Positions 36,501 through 44,443 are shown, counted from the stretch's first letter. The stretch: 64,000 nucleotides of DNA from Nitrospirales bacterium LBB_01 (GCA_004376055.2 CP049016.1:310001-374000); one strand, 5' to 3'. Made by a program: numbers and translations. The notes: a model not told the origin generated them from the letters alone.

Positions 36501-36693
36501 CAAGCCACTCGTTTATCCCGTGAAGAAACGCAAACGCAGATAAAATCCAGATAAAACCAGATAGTTTAAACTGTCCTTCTGTTTTAGCCTGAACGGATAT
36601 TGCAACGCCCATAAAAACAAATGCAAACCCATAGACCAAAAACACGTAATCCATGTTGTGTCTAAAAAACTGCTCTACTGATTCCACCGGCAA
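33574..36693 (-). CDS. 7TM-GAF-GAF-GGDEF-EAL cyclic-di-GMP signalling protein
   Basis: 1039 residues. About seven membrane helices occupy residues 12-235. Two homologous GAF domains follow at about 280-440 and 445-610, each with a G(K/S)CLCG motif and an HGHYCVPI motif. Next is a GGDEF domain (DALTGLPNRVLFFDRL; signature SGDEF) and then an EAL domain with EALVRWRHP, DDFGTGYSSL, KIDKSFI and EGVET, all needed for phosphodiesterase activity. The paired Cys/His residues in the GAFs could bind a metal, heme or FeS group. It is expressed ahead of fdhD with an overlap, which hints at redox or respiratory sensing. Confidence 0.92.
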   Translation of the reverse strand: MPVESVEQFFRHNMDYVFLVYGFAFVFMGVAISVQAKTEGQFKLSGFIWILSAFAFLHGINEWLDMMSFVHPAHAILKTASLIFLVSSFCFLFEFSRRTLKICENAAMRKITQYLSWHLMPVILVTIFIIAYYSAEPLKTIHILSRYFLALPGAVATAVGLRLYSTETDLIENSKADKYFFFTVTFLIAYGFFAGFVAPKGGFFPASVINADTFLSTVHIPVQVFRAICALFIAFSMLGVIKLFNYEASEKLQEIIQQLRHKQADINHKVKVQDVINSILNISLHPISLREQLNEILHLLMSVSWISLKSKGCIYTFDKISETIKMSAHFNFTDEQLNVCSNLPLGKCLCGCAALKKEIVFSSSVGDENHTIRYSDMLPHGHYCVPIVSNDRLLGVINVYVDDGYERKTEDENFLKSVASTIAGIILRKESEEKTAQNYMIQNVINTIMQLSIQTLTLEEYLDRILELISTVPWLSPKKTGCIFLVEDNPNELVMTTQRGISWDLLKKCNRVTFGSCLCGIAALSGEVVFTSSIDDRHEVTYDGMVEHGHYCVPIKSEESVVGVINLYVEHGHIRTSLEENFLMSVANTLSGIIQRKRMEEKLEHMANYDALTGLPNRVLFFDRLRQEIKSAARYERTIGVLYIDIDNFKNVNDSMGHDVGDMLLQSIASRLEKCVRDTDTVCRMSGDEFTVILSNLKSDIDIEIVTQKTLSCLTEPYEINTNVYNITASVGVSLYPNDANDAEELLKHADTAMYYSKKSLKNTCTMFTLEMDESVNERIAMEKELRLALHRGELVVYYQPQLDIKTGKIMGAEALVRWRHPERGLPYPDKFIQLAEDTGLIMALGEQVLLDSCKQAVAWLNIGLPPIVLAVNVSTTQVSRHYDLAGAVFQILSTTQMAPANLELELTESFCMQNVDTTISMLRRFNACGVSVAIDDFGTGYSSLSYLKHLPFKKLKIDKSFIKEIASDTDDITIVRTIIDMSHNLKLRVIAEGVETLEQLKILSVLGCDEVQGFLFSQPIPAEEFPELLGKEFFCNVC

Positions 36694-36842
36694 AGCCCCC
36701 CGCCTCTTTTTTCAACCAACCCTATAGCGCTACTCAAAACGGAATGTCCAAAACGCACTACACCCTAACCTGAGCATTATACAACTAAAAATATATTATT
36801 GCAAGTATTTTTTTTGTGGTTAAAAATCTTTTAATACTTATT

Positions 36843-37020
36843 AATGTATATTGAGTTAACTCCGCTAACAAGAAACTGGATTCCTGCCTTCGCAGGAATG
36901 ACAGGACTGGGAACCCCGCCTTCATTTGTCATTCCAGCCTCCGAGCTGGAATCCAGTCTTTTTTTTTACATATCCTTAGCTGACAGAATGCAAGCTACTG
37001 GAGCTAACTGCATAGGCAAT
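36843..37020 (+). repeat. MITE-like repeat A, copy 6 (8-bp target duplication)
   Basis: 178 bp, starts AATGTATATTGAGTTAACTCC and ends GGAGCTAACTGCATAGGCAAT. Exact 8-bp flanks TACTTATT at 36835-36842 and 37021-37028. Confidence 0.85.
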
Positions 37021-37070
37021 TACTTATTTATAGCGAGTGACAAAAATATGTTAGCATTGAATTCAATAAA

Positions 37071-37170
37071 GATGAGATTGCCACAGCCCCTACGGGGCTT
37101 CTCAATGACGGCGTGGGGCTAGCCTCTCTATCTGTCATTACGAGGAGCGTTAGCGACGTGGTAATCTCAT
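37071..37170 (+). repeat. Type B palindromic repeat, copy 2
   Basis: 100 bp from GATGAGATTGCCAC to CGACGTGGTAATCTCAT. It shares the AATGACGG and TCATTACGAGGAGCG inner pair with copies 1 and 3. Confidence 0.75.
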
Positions 37171-37179
37171 ATCTATTAT

Positions 37180-37388
37180 ATGCTTATATACTTAACTCAG
37201 ATACTTGGTTTTATGTCAATTAAAGAAACATTAAAAAGGACTGGATTCCAGCTCGTAGGCTGGAATGACAAATGGGCGTAACCACTCTCTCTGTCATTTT
37301 TTACTTTCTAGTCATTCTTTATTATCTTGTCATTCCTGCGAAGGCAGGAATCCACTTTTTTATTAGCAGAGTTAACTGCATAGGCAAT
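37180..37388 (+). repeat. MITE-like repeat A, copy 7 (variant, no target duplication)
   Basis: About 209 bp. It has the same extended 5' variant as copy 2 (TGCTTATATACTTAACTCAG, then GGTTTTATGTCA). The flanks do not match each other. As at 20 kb, it follows a type B repeat within 10-15 bases, so a B-A composite may have moved or been copied as one unit. Confidence 0.75.
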
Positions 37389-37402
37389 TTCAGTTTCTCT
37401 TC

Positions 37403-38413
37403 TCACTCCTTTATTCTGAAACTTTCAGCAGTAACAGGGTCAGCAGGAGTTACGGTTATTTTGCCGCTTATCTTTCCCCAATAAGCAACTTCAACTTCTT
37501 TTTCTCTTTTTGCCTTAGAGTATCTGGCGGTTATTGAGGCGGTAAGCCTGATTAGTTCTGATGTTACACCGTTAGCTTTATCCATTAGTATGGTGGTTGG
37601 AGAGCCAACTTCTGTCACTGCAAAGGCGACTGAATCATTATCGATTAGGAGTTCAATTTTTTCGTTTTCTGCCTCATTTCTGCCAACAACCGCCTTGCAT
37701 GTGGGAGTAAGGCGAAAGTGCCTCCCAATTTGGAGCAAAGAGATGTCTCTAATGGAGGCATCAGGGTCGTGCTTGAGAAGTTCCTTAAGCCTGTGTGAAT
37801 AAATAGGGTCAGTGAGAAGACATCCGCCTGCTGGAGCAGGGTAATCCGTTAGCCCAAGCTCCTCAGCTAATGCCATCTGAGGTTTGCGGGTTCTGCCGTT
37901 CATTGCATAAAGCTGTGCTCTGTCAACAAGACCGTTTTCCTCAGCTATGGTTGGCTTAAGGAGTTTGGCACAAAGCGGTCTAAGGACAAGCCCTGCAACG
38001 CCTGCATCTCTGTCGATAAGAGGAAAACACTCACGCCTTTGGCTCATAGGCCGCTGTCCCAGCACCTCTCCGGTTACAAGAAAGTCGGCGCCAATTGAAC
38101 GCATTAATGTGAGTGCCTCTTTAAGCATCAGAATTCGGCAGTCAATGCAGGGGTTCATGTTCTTGCCGTGTCCATGGCGAGGGTTTTTCACTATATCTAT
38201 AAAACTTTCACCAAGTGTGATTGTTTCAACGTCAAATCCAAACTTTGCGGCTAAATCAAACGTAGGCCTCCCGCATGAGGATACACTTGAGGCGTCGCAG
38301 CCAAAATAGGTCTGAAACGTTACGGCAGTTATCTCTATGCCCTGTCTAAGCAGTACAAGCACCGCAAGTGTGCTGTCAAGACCGCCTGATAGTAACGCTA
38401 CAGCTTTTGTCAT
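37403..38413 (-). CDS. ThiI/MnmA-like PP-loop ATPase fused to NFACT-R-like domain
   Basis: 336 residues. The N-terminal PP-loop is ALLSGGLDSTLAVLVL, with the Cys-containing NPCIDC motif and the TGEVLGQRPMSQ loop seen in tRNA-thiolating enzymes. A later block, PAGGCLLTDP...LQIGRHFRL...KAVVGRNEAEN, resembles the NFACT-R (DUF814) RNA-binding domain, which is known fused to PP-loop enzymes. It probably modifies tRNA; the exact nucleotide is not visible. It follows the GT-C gene by 3 bases. Confidence 0.8.
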   Translation of the reverse strand: MTKAVALLSGGLDSTLAVLVLLRQGIEITAVTFQTYFGCDASSVSSCGRPTFDLAAKFGFDVETITLGESFIDIVKNPRHGHGKNMNPCIDCRILMLKEALTLMRSIGADFLVTGEVLGQRPMSQRRECFPLIDRDAGVAGLVLRPLCAKLLKPTIAEENGLVDRAQLYAMNGRTRKPQMALAEELGLTDYPAPAGGCLLTDPIYSHRLKELLKHDPDASIRDISLLQIGRHFRLTPTCKAVVGRNEAENEKIELLIDNDSVAFAVTEVGSPTTILMDKANGVTSELIRLTASITARYSKAKREKEVEVAYWGKISGKITVTPADPVTAESFRIKE

Positions 38414-38416
38414 CTA

Positions 38417-40048
38417 CTAATTTACCAATGTGATGGCGTAAAAAGGAATTGCTGCACTCTTTAGCTCGTATGATTTTGCAAAGAATGGTTGAGACTTCTT
38501 TAAGTCATCCAATGAAAACACTCCGCCTTTTTCTAAAATTAGATAGTCAAGATTCATTCGCCCTTGATATGGAATAAAACCGCCCTGTGCAATTCTATAG
38601 TTTTTCTCTATGTAGGGCCAGGACTTGAGCTTCATAAAATCAGACAAGGAACTAACGTGGACAAAAATATATTTTGAATTAAATTTCTTTTCGTATGCTT
38701 CAACAGCCTCAGCTTTATCGGGAGTGCCCAAGCAAAACCTCTCGGCAAAGTAGCAGACTCCGAGTTTTTGAGCGGTTACGGTAAGCAGAAATCTGTCTTT
38801 CTCGGCGGTGTGCGCTTTGATGTACTGACCGGCTACGTCTATACCAAAAAACTGCTTATCATACTGTCTGGTCAGTGAAGCATTGACGGCTGTCAGACTC
38901 AAAAGAGGCACGATTAATGACAGTGCGGTTACGTAGTGGCTTTGCAGGTTTTTAAAAACAAGTGAAAATATATAGTTGACGCAGTGTGCCATGAGGAATG
39001 CCGCAAGAAACACAAACGGCATCTGGTAGTAACTGTGCTCTTTAAAATAGAAATTAAACACAGCGATATAACACACTAATGAAATAAGATAGAATGAGAA
39101 AAACCCACGTGCTTTTTTGTACGCAAGAGGTAAAAGCAGCAACCCGCCCAACATCAGCATTCCGTTAAAGACAGTATAGTTATCAACAAAAAAACTCATT
39201 AACGTGGCTGAGTTAGCTTTCCAAAAGTTTAGAGTAAACGGTTCAAAGAGTTTTATCTTATGAATTGATCCCTCTGTCAGAGTTTCATTTATATTTGTAA
39301 TTTTAGTTAACCATACATAAAGAGGCACAGTTGCAAAAACCAAAAAACCGGAAATGGATATCCTCTTAGCAGCCCGAACTTTTTCAACAGTTTCCCTAAT
39401 CGGAATAAAACCAATTACGGCAATAGCCGGAATGACAAAAGACATCTTAGCCATTGCAGCGATAGACAGTGACAGCGCCGATAGAAATGAATACTTAAAG
39501 GAGGGTTTTTCAACCCATTCAAAAAATAAGAGATAAAACAGCATGATGAAAAAAAGACAAGGCGCCTCCGGTTGGATGTTGCGTCCGAAAAACACATTTA
39601 ACGGCATAATGGCCATATAGACAGAGGTAAGCAAAGAAAGATTAGTGTCATCAGTCAGTCTTTTTACAAAAATACAGGCAAGAACAATTGTGCCCAAAGA
39701 GAAGGCTATCATCTGAAGACGTAATGTCCAAAACGAGATGCCAAAGATTTTCCATAAAACATCGCCGATAGCCGGTATAAATGGCAGCTGCGGATACTCC
39801 TCATAGTATGGAATATCTCTGTCCGCCTCCTGAAAATAGACTTGTCTGTGAATAGATATACCGGTCTTATAGAAATTAAGAGTTTCGCTCAAGTGCTGGT
39901 TTTCTTTCATGTTGTGATAACCAACGCTTGGATAGTCTAAGTGATAAGAGCGCAGGTAAAACCCGTAAGCAAGCGCTACTATCAGAATTATTGCCGGATA
40001 CTTAGTCTTAAGAAATTGCACATCACTCCCTTTACCATGAAAGCTCAC
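38417..40048 (-). CDS. GT-C membrane glycosyltransferase, family 39 type (ArnT/PMT-like)
   Basis: 543 residues with about eleven membrane helices in the first 390 residues and a soluble C-terminal part. The region after the first helix (YLRSYHLDYPSVGYHNMKENQ, then EEYPQLPF) and the RNIQPEAP motif match bacterial PMT/ArnT-like enzymes, which use polyprenyl-phosphate sugars to glycosylate lipids or proteins outside the inner membrane. The acceptor is unknown. Confidence 0.75.
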   Translation of the reverse strand: MSFHGKGSDVQFLKTKYPAIILIVALAYGFYLRSYHLDYPSVGYHNMKENQHLSETLNFYKTGISIHRQVYFQEADRDIPYYEEYPQLPFIPAIGDVLWKIFGISFWTLRLQMIAFSLGTIVLACIFVKRLTDDTNLSLLTSVYMAIMPLNVFFGRNIQPEAPCLFFIMLFYLLFFEWVEKPSFKYSFLSALSLSIAAMAKMSFVIPAIAVIGFIPIRETVEKVRAAKRISISGFLVFATVPLYVWLTKITNINETLTEGSIHKIKLFEPFTLNFWKANSATLMSFFVDNYTVFNGMLMLGGLLLLPLAYKKARGFFSFYLISLVCYIAVFNFYFKEHSYYQMPFVFLAAFLMAHCVNYIFSLVFKNLQSHYVTALSLIVPLLSLTAVNASLTRQYDKQFFGIDVAGQYIKAHTAEKDRFLLTVTAQKLGVCYFAERFCLGTPDKAEAVEAYEKKFNSKYIFVHVSSLSDFMKLKSWPYIEKNYRIAQGGFIPYQGRMNLDYLILEKGGVFSLDDLKKSQPFFAKSYELKSAAIPFYAITLVN

Positions 40049-40328
40049 ATAGCATCTGTTTTATTAGTTGAATACTTTTAATTTTATATTTAGCTGACAT
40101 CTTTGTCAACAGGTACACATCTGTAATCTCCTCAACTGCCTATTACAAGAATGGAATTATTGTTTTGCACGTTTTATCAGTTTTTACATACCCGTCTCTT
40201 TTTATCTGATAACCTAAGTATATAGTGGACCCCATTGTCAAGACCACTTTTTAGTGGACTTAAGGTATAGCCCTCTAAGAGGGTATTTAGTCTGTTAGTA
40301 TAAGGGTAAGGGATAGGGTAATGCATCC

Positions 40329-41156
40329 TTACGCCGCCATCGCAAAATCAGAGCTTTTATAAACCTCGGCAGGTGTTTTGCCTCTAAGCGTAGAATGCGG
40401 ACGCTCATTGTTATAAAAATCAAAATAGCTCCTTAGCGCTTTAATCAACTCATCAACAGTTTCATAATCTTTTATATAAACCTCCTCATACTTGACACTG
40501 CGCCACAGCCGCTCAATCATGATATTATCCATAGCCCGTCCTCTGCCATCCATACTTATCCGAATCCCATTGCTCTGAAGCACATTGATAAACGCTGCCC
40601 CTGTATACTGGCTGCCTTGATCTGTGTTGAATATCTCAGGACTGCCATAGAGCCTAAGGGCTCGCTCAAGGCTACTTACGCAAAAACCATCATCCATTGT
40701 CACTGACACCTCCCATGACAGCACATAGCGGCTATACCAGTCCATTACTGCTGTCAGATACACAAAGCCATGTCTCATTCGAATATACGTTATATCACTG
40801 CACCAGACTTGGTTGATGATAGTAATATCTAATAATCGCAGTAGATAAGGGTAAACTTTATGTTGCTTATTCCGTACTGTCGTTCTTTTTCTGGGTGCTA
40901 TAGATACAAGACCCATCAACATCATCAAACGCTTTACTCGCTTGCGATTTACTTTATATCCTGCTCGGAAAAGAATGTAAACCATTGTGCGGCTTCCATA
41001 CCATGGATGCATTGTGTACTGCTCATCTATTGCCCTCATCACCTTCAAATTCTCCTCGCTCTCCGGTACTGCCTGACGATAATAACTGGAGCGTGGAAGG
41101 CTTAGCAGGTTACACTGCTGACGAATACCCAATTCCTTATTTGCTGGCTCTATCAT
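40329..41156 (-). CDS. IS3-family transposase OrfB
   Basis: 275 residues. The rve/DDE core has WCSDITYI (first Asp), NTDQGSQYTGAAF (second Asp) and MIERLWRSVKYEEVY (Glu), then YNNERPHSTL at the end. The N-terminal HTH_21 region is CNLLSLPRSSYYR. It is normally made as an OrfA-OrfB fusion by -1 frameshifting on the A9 run near the end of orfA. Differs from copy 2 by Gly for Ser in NKELGIRQQ. Confidence 0.95.
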   Translation of the reverse strand: MIEPANKELGIRQQCNLLSLPRSSYYRQAVPESEENLKVMRAIDEQYTMHPWYGSRTMVYILFRAGYKVNRKRVKRLMMLMGLVSIAPRKRTTVRNKQHKVYPYLLRLLDITIINQVWCSDITYIRMRHGFVYLTAVMDWYSRYVLSWEVSVTMDDGFCVSSLERALRLYGSPEIFNTDQGSQYTGAAFINVLQSNGIRISMDGRGRAMDNIMIERLWRSVKYEEVYIKDYETVDELIKALRSYFDFYNNERPHSTLRGKTPAEVYKSSDFAMAA

Positions 41157-41170
41157 CGCTCGTTTCTCAC

Positions 41171-41464
41171 TTACCGTTGCGCAAGTAACAGGCTCTTTTT
41201 TTTTAGCCAGTCCACTTCTACTTGCAACTTCCCTATTTGACTATATAACCGCTCTCGCTCTGATTCATATGCCGCCTGAGAATTTTCTTGCACTCCATTA
41301 AATAACGTTGACGCCCCTTCTACTAAATGCTTTTTCCATTCATTCACCTGGTTCACATGAATATCAAATTCCTGCGCTATCTCATTGGCTGTCCTCTGAC
41401 CTTTGAGCGCTTCTATTGCTACTTTTGCTTTGTACTCTTTGCCAAACTTCCGTCTGTTTTTCAT
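41171..41464 (-). CDS. IS3-family transposase OrfA
   Basis: 97 residues. A helix-turn-helix of the transposase_8 type (KFGKEYKAKVAIEALKGQRTANEIAQEF, VNQVNEWKKHL) is followed by a leucine-zipper-like coiled coil (ERERLYSQIGKLQVEVDWLKKK). A run of nine A's at WLKKK gives the slippery site for the OrfAB fusion. Confidence 0.95.
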   Translation of the reverse strand: MKNRRKFGKEYKAKVAIEALKGQRTANEIAQEFDIHVNQVNEWKKHLVEGASTLFNGVQENSQAAYESERERLYSQIGKLQVEVDWLKKKSLLLAQR

Positions 41465-41534
41465 TTTATCCTCCCATTCATTACAACCAGCTCTATCTTA
41501 ACTGATTGTCTCATATTTGGGATCCACTATAGTA

Positions 41535-41634
41535 CATGATTAATTCTAAATCGGTAAAACTGAAACTCATATACGAAACATCAACTAAAAAAGCGAGGGA
41601 AACACATGGCGATTTTAAATACTGGGCATACTAA
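41535..41634 (+). pseudogene. Mu-like terminase large subunit, C-terminal fragment
   Basis: Open from the IS junction to TAA 41632-41634, overlapping the portal start by 29 bases in another frame. The residues include LIYETSTKKARETHGDFKYWAY, which fits the YE...HGD.FWA pattern at the end of Mu gp28-type terminases. In Mu-like phages this gene lies just before the portal, as here. Only about 32 residues remain, so the call rests on motif and position. Confidence 0.5.
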
Positions 41635-42901
41635 GCCTACTCTTAAAAGTAAAAATGCTGCAACACAAGACAGTCCGGTTTATGAAGAGGTCTCCGTTGT
41701 AAGCGTTCGTGACAGGTATAACAATTATCCGTCTGAAGGACTTACGCCGGAGAGGTTGTCAAGAATATTCAAAGAGGCAGACTCCGGAAACATCACCCGG
41801 CAGGCCGAACTGTTTTCAGAGATTGAGGAAAAGGACCCGCATCTGGGGAGCATCCTTCAGATTAGAAAAGCTCAGACGGCACGCCTTGGATGGGAAATTC
41901 TCCCCGCCTCAGATTCTCAACTGGATGTTCAGATTGCACAGTCTGCTAAGGAGATGTTTGATTACATCGAAAATTTTGAGGACGCCCTCATGGATATGCT
42001 TGACGCCATAGGTAAGGGGTTTTCAGTGCTTGAAATTCTATGGAGTTACTCCGAGGGCAAAGTGTGGATAGATAATCTTAAATGGGTCAATCAAAAAAGG
42101 TTTACTTTTTTTTCAAAAGAAACCATTTTGCCGCTGCCAAATCTTATAACCGACTCCGAGCCTATCTATGGTGAACAGCTCCCGCCAAACAAATTTGTAA
42201 TCCATAAGTATCGCAGCCGCTCAGGCATTCTCCCTCGTGCCGGACTTCTAAGACCATGTGCGTATATGTATCTGTTTAAAACTTATGGCATTAAGGACTG
42301 GGTGGTATATAACGAACTGTTTTCCGTGCCAATGCGCATAGGTAAGTATAAATCCGGCGCCGGCAAGGGTGAAATAGAGGCGCTTAAGCAGGCCGTGTTT
42401 AATCTAAGCGTTGACTCCGCTGCTGTGATTTCCGACAACACTCTGATAGAGCTGCTTGAGTCCAAAATAAACGGCAACAGCTCAGCCTTTAACGACTTTA
42501 TATCTTTCTGTGATAAGTCAATGACTAAGGCAATTCTTGGGCACACTGCCGCCGTAGAAAGTATGCAGGGAAAACTCGGCTCTGAGCAGGAGGCACAAAA
42601 TGTCAGACAAGACCTGTTGGAATCCGACGCCGTAGCACTTGCTAAAACCATCAAGACCTACATCATAACCCCATGGGTAAAGTTTAACTTTGGCCCAAAC
42701 ATCGGCATCCCTAAGTTTAGATTTAATTTTGAGGACAAAGACGATTTGGAAAAGACGGCTAACACCTATAAAACCCTTGTCAGTATGGGTTTTACGGAAA
42801 TCAGCACTAACCATATATACGAAAAATTCGGAATTCCTAAACCGATAGAAGGTGAAAAAACCTTGGGGGATAATGCCCTTAAAAAAACGAATAACAGATG
42901 A
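41606..42901 (+). CDS. Mu gp29-like portal protein (DUF935)
   Basis: 431 residues. DUF935 features: LTPERLSRIFKEADSGNITRQAELFSEIEEKDPHLGSILQIRKAQ, then GWEILPA, a GFSVLEILWSY motif and KFVIHKYRSRSG. It would form the dodecameric head portal. It is somewhat shorter than the Mu protein at the C-terminus, which ends in GEKTLGDNALKKTNNR. The stop codon lies within a type B repeat, so that insertion may have trimmed the tail. Confidence 0.9.
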   Translation: MAILNTGHTKPTLKSKNAATQDSPVYEEVSVVSVRDRYNNYPSEGLTPERLSRIFKEADSGNITRQAELFSEIEEKDPHLGSILQIRKAQTARLGWEILPASDSQLDVQIAQSAKEMFDYIENFEDALMDMLDAIGKGFSVLEILWSYSEGKVWIDNLKWVNQKRFTFFSKETILPLPNLITDSEPIYGEQLPPNKFVIHKYRSRSGILPRAGLLRPCAYMYLFKTYGIKDWVVYNELFSVPMRIGKYKSGAGKGEIEALKQAVFNLSVDSAAVISDNTLIELLESKINGNSSAFNDFISFCDKSMTKAILGHTAAVESMQGKLGSEQEAQNVRQDLLESDAVALAKTIKTYIITPWVKFNFGPNIGIPKFRFNFEDKDDLEKTANTYKTLVSMGFTEISTNHIYEKFGIPKPIEGEKTLGDNALKKTNNR

Positions 42902-42989
42902 GATTACCACGTCGCTGACGCTCCTCGTAATGACGGATATCGTACAGCCTACGCCGTCATTGCGAGCCGTAGGCGTGGCAATCTCAGTC
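42898..42989 (-). repeat. Type B palindromic repeat, copy 3, inside the phage module
   Basis: 92 bp, inverted relative to copies 1 and 2: GATGAGATTACCACGTCG to GTGGCAATCTC. It supplies the portal gene's stop codon and sits where Mu-like phages normally carry the gp30 (gene F) head-morphogenesis gene, which is absent. Confidence 0.8.
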
Positions 42990-43021
42990 TTAAAAAGGAA
43001 TAGGTTAAAGGAGGTAAAACA

Positions 43022-44020
43022 ATGAAAGTAATTGTGTGCAGTGAGATAGTTAACACCGTAGATGAGGTGCAGATTATTCCTTATGGGTATCATAAAACCA
43101 GCAAGGGGGATTTTCTTTGTGATGACCAATCGGCTGCCGAGGTAATCAAAGATTTCCGCAAACGGCAAAACGATATGGTTATTGATTACGAACATCAAAC
43201 TCTTACCGGCTCTGAGGCTCCTGCTGCCGGATGGATAAAGACACTGACATATCGGGGCACTAATGGCATCTGGGCAAAAGTAGAGTGGACTGACAAAGCC
43301 AAAGTCTATATTAACAGCAAAGAGTACCGGTACTTGTCTCCTGTGTTTTTAAAAGACACGGCAGATAACCGGGTCGTAAAGCTTATAAATGCGGCGCTTA
43401 CGAATCAGCCGGCTATAGACGGCATGGTTCCGCTAATCAATAAGGAGGATGCAGCAGTATTAAAAGACAAACAAACGGAGGTAAAACAAATGAGGAGAGT
43501 ATATGAAGCTCTGGGCTTAAAAGACGGGGCTAATGAAGACGATGCCTTAAAAGAGGTCATGGCACTGACCACTTCAGTAACTGCGGCTGCTGCCTACAAA
43601 GACATTCTGAAAGATATCGGATTAAGACCTGAGACGAGTGTGTCAGAGGTTAAGGCAACAGTGCTTGCTATGAAGCAGTCCCACGACACTGTTGAGACAC
43701 TTAAAAAGGAGGTTATGACTTTAAAAGAAACCTTATTTAAACAGGAGGCTGAAACTGTTGTTGTTGCAGCCATGACTCAGGGCAAAATCATGCCGTCTCA
43801 AAAGCTGTGGGCGCTTGAATATGCTGCAAAGGATCCGGAGGGTTTTAAACTGTTTGTTGCCAAATCACCGGAGGTTGTTCCCCTAAGAGACATCACAGGA
43901 CAAGCAGCAAAGGATGATGTCACGGCAATTGAGAAGACCCAGCGGACAGTAAATAAACAACTTGGTATCAGTGATGAATTGTGGATTAAACGCGGGTCAG
44001 CGACCCCAAGCAGTAAGTAA
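43022..44020 (+). CDS. Mu I-like head maturation protease / scaffold
   Basis: 332 residues. The N-terminal 140 residues match Mu gene I protease (IIPYGYHKTSKGDF, MVIDYEHQTLTGSEAPAAGWIKTL, EYRYLSPVF, AALTNQPAIDGM). The C-terminal half is helical and scaffold-like. The ribosome site is AAAGGAGGT. A second in-frame start with the same ribosome site lies at 43490, matching the nested I/Z arrangement of Mu. Confidence 0.9.
   Translation: MKVIVCSEIVNTVDEVQIIPYGYHKTSKGDFLCDDQSAAEVIKDFRKRQNDMVIDYEHQTLTGSEAPAAGWIKTLTYRGTNGIWAKVEWTDKAKVYINSKEYRYLSPVFLKDTADNRVVKLINAALTNQPAIDGMVPLINKEDAAVLKDKQTEVKQMRRVYEALGLKDGANEDDALKEVMALTTSVTAAAAYKDILKDIGLRPETSVSEVKATVLAMKQSHDTVETLKKEVMTLKETLFKQEAETVVVAAMTQGKIMPSQKLWALEYAAKDPEGFKLFVAKSPEVVPLRDITGQAAKDDVTAIEKTQRTVNKQLGISDELWIKRGSATPSSK
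43490..44020 (+). CDS. Nested in-frame scaffold protein (Z-like)
   Basis: ATG 43490 (residue 157 of the protease gene) is preceded at 7 bases by GGAGGT (43477-43482). The same GGAGGTAAAACAA sequence precedes the full-length gene. It would give 176 residues, helical (SHDTVETLKKEVMTLKETLFKQEAE) and ending GSATPSSK. In Mu, scaffold Z is made from an internal start of gene I in just this way. Inference from sequence and analogy. Confidence 0.65.
   Translation: MRRVYEALGLKDGANEDDALKEVMALTTSVTAAAAYKDILKDIGLRPETSVSEVKATVLAMKQSHDTVETLKKEVMTLKETLFKQEAETVVVAAMTQGKIMPSQKLWALEYAAKDPEGFKLFVAKSPEVVPLRDITGQAAKDDVTAIEKTQRTVNKQLGISDELWIKRGSATPSSK
43994..44007 (+). repeat. GGGTCAGCGACCCC hairpin repeat, copy 1
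   Basis: A short perfect hairpin, GGGTC-AGC-GACCC, at the 3' end of the protease gene. It is followed by AAGCAGTAA, encoding the C-terminal residues and stop. Further copies lie at 45811, 46077 and 46286. Confidence 0.8.
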
Positions 44021-44034
44021 TAGGAGGTTAAATA

Positions 44035-44442
44035 ATGGCAGCTTTAACAGCAGACAGAAACACAGTGTCAAGAAGCGGAGATATGCTCCAGCTTGAGGCA
44101 GCAGCCGGTAAGACTATCTACCAGGGAGCACTTGTAGCCGTAGATGCAAGCGGTTATGCTACACCCGGCGCCACTGCAACAACAATCAGAGGAGTAGGCC
44201 GAGCTGAGGCGTATGTGGATAACTCAGGCGGCTCTGCCGGAGACAAAGTCGTCTCAGTTTCAAAGGGTGTCTTTGCCTACGGAAACTCAGCATCTTCTGA
44301 TGAGATAACACGAGCCGATATTGGCAAGGACTGCTACATCGTAGATGATCAGACTGTAGCTAAAACAGACGGAACAAACACAAGGTCAATCGCCGGAAAG
44401 GTGTTTGACGTAAATTCCAACGGCGTTTGGGTTAAGTTTTAG
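44035..44442 (+). CDS. DUF2190-type capsid decoration protein
   Basis: 135 residues, small and Gly/Ala/Thr rich: LQLEAAAGKTIYQGALVAVDASGYATPG, then RGVGRAEAYVDNSGGSAGDKVVSVSKGVFAY. This is the typical DUF2190 beta fold, between protease and major head genes as in other Mu-like and lambda-like modules. GGAGGT precedes the ATG. Confidence 0.82.
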   Translation: MAALTADRNTVSRSGDMLQLEAAAGKTIYQGALVAVDASGYATPGATATTIRGVGRAEAYVDNSGGSAGDKVVSVSKGVFAYGNSASSDEITRADIGKDCYIVDDQTVAKTDGTNTRSIAGKVFDVNSNGVWVKF

Positions 44443-44443
44443 G

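Larger units (their letters stand above)
36694..37402. other. Gene-free spacer with three mobile repeats
   Basis: 709 bases. 36694-36834 is the upstream region of the GGDEF-EAL gene. 36843-37020 and about 37180-37388 are type A elements, with a type B repeat at 37071-37170 between them. The linker 37029-37070 shows nothing else. Confidence 0.7.
40221..41531 (-). mobile_element. IS3-family insertion sequence, copy 1 (1311 bp)
   Basis: Ends TATAGTGGACCCCATTGTC and TATAGTGGATCCCAAATATG (on the other strand) form imperfect inverted repeats. Flanks show a 3-bp target duplication, GTA (40218-40220 and 41532-41534). Two ORFs, orfA and orfB, lie on the minus strand. The coding content is identical to copy 2 at 48140-49450 except for one visible codon. 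The insertion cuts a phage terminase gene, whose tail lies immediately to the right. Confidence 0.95.
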
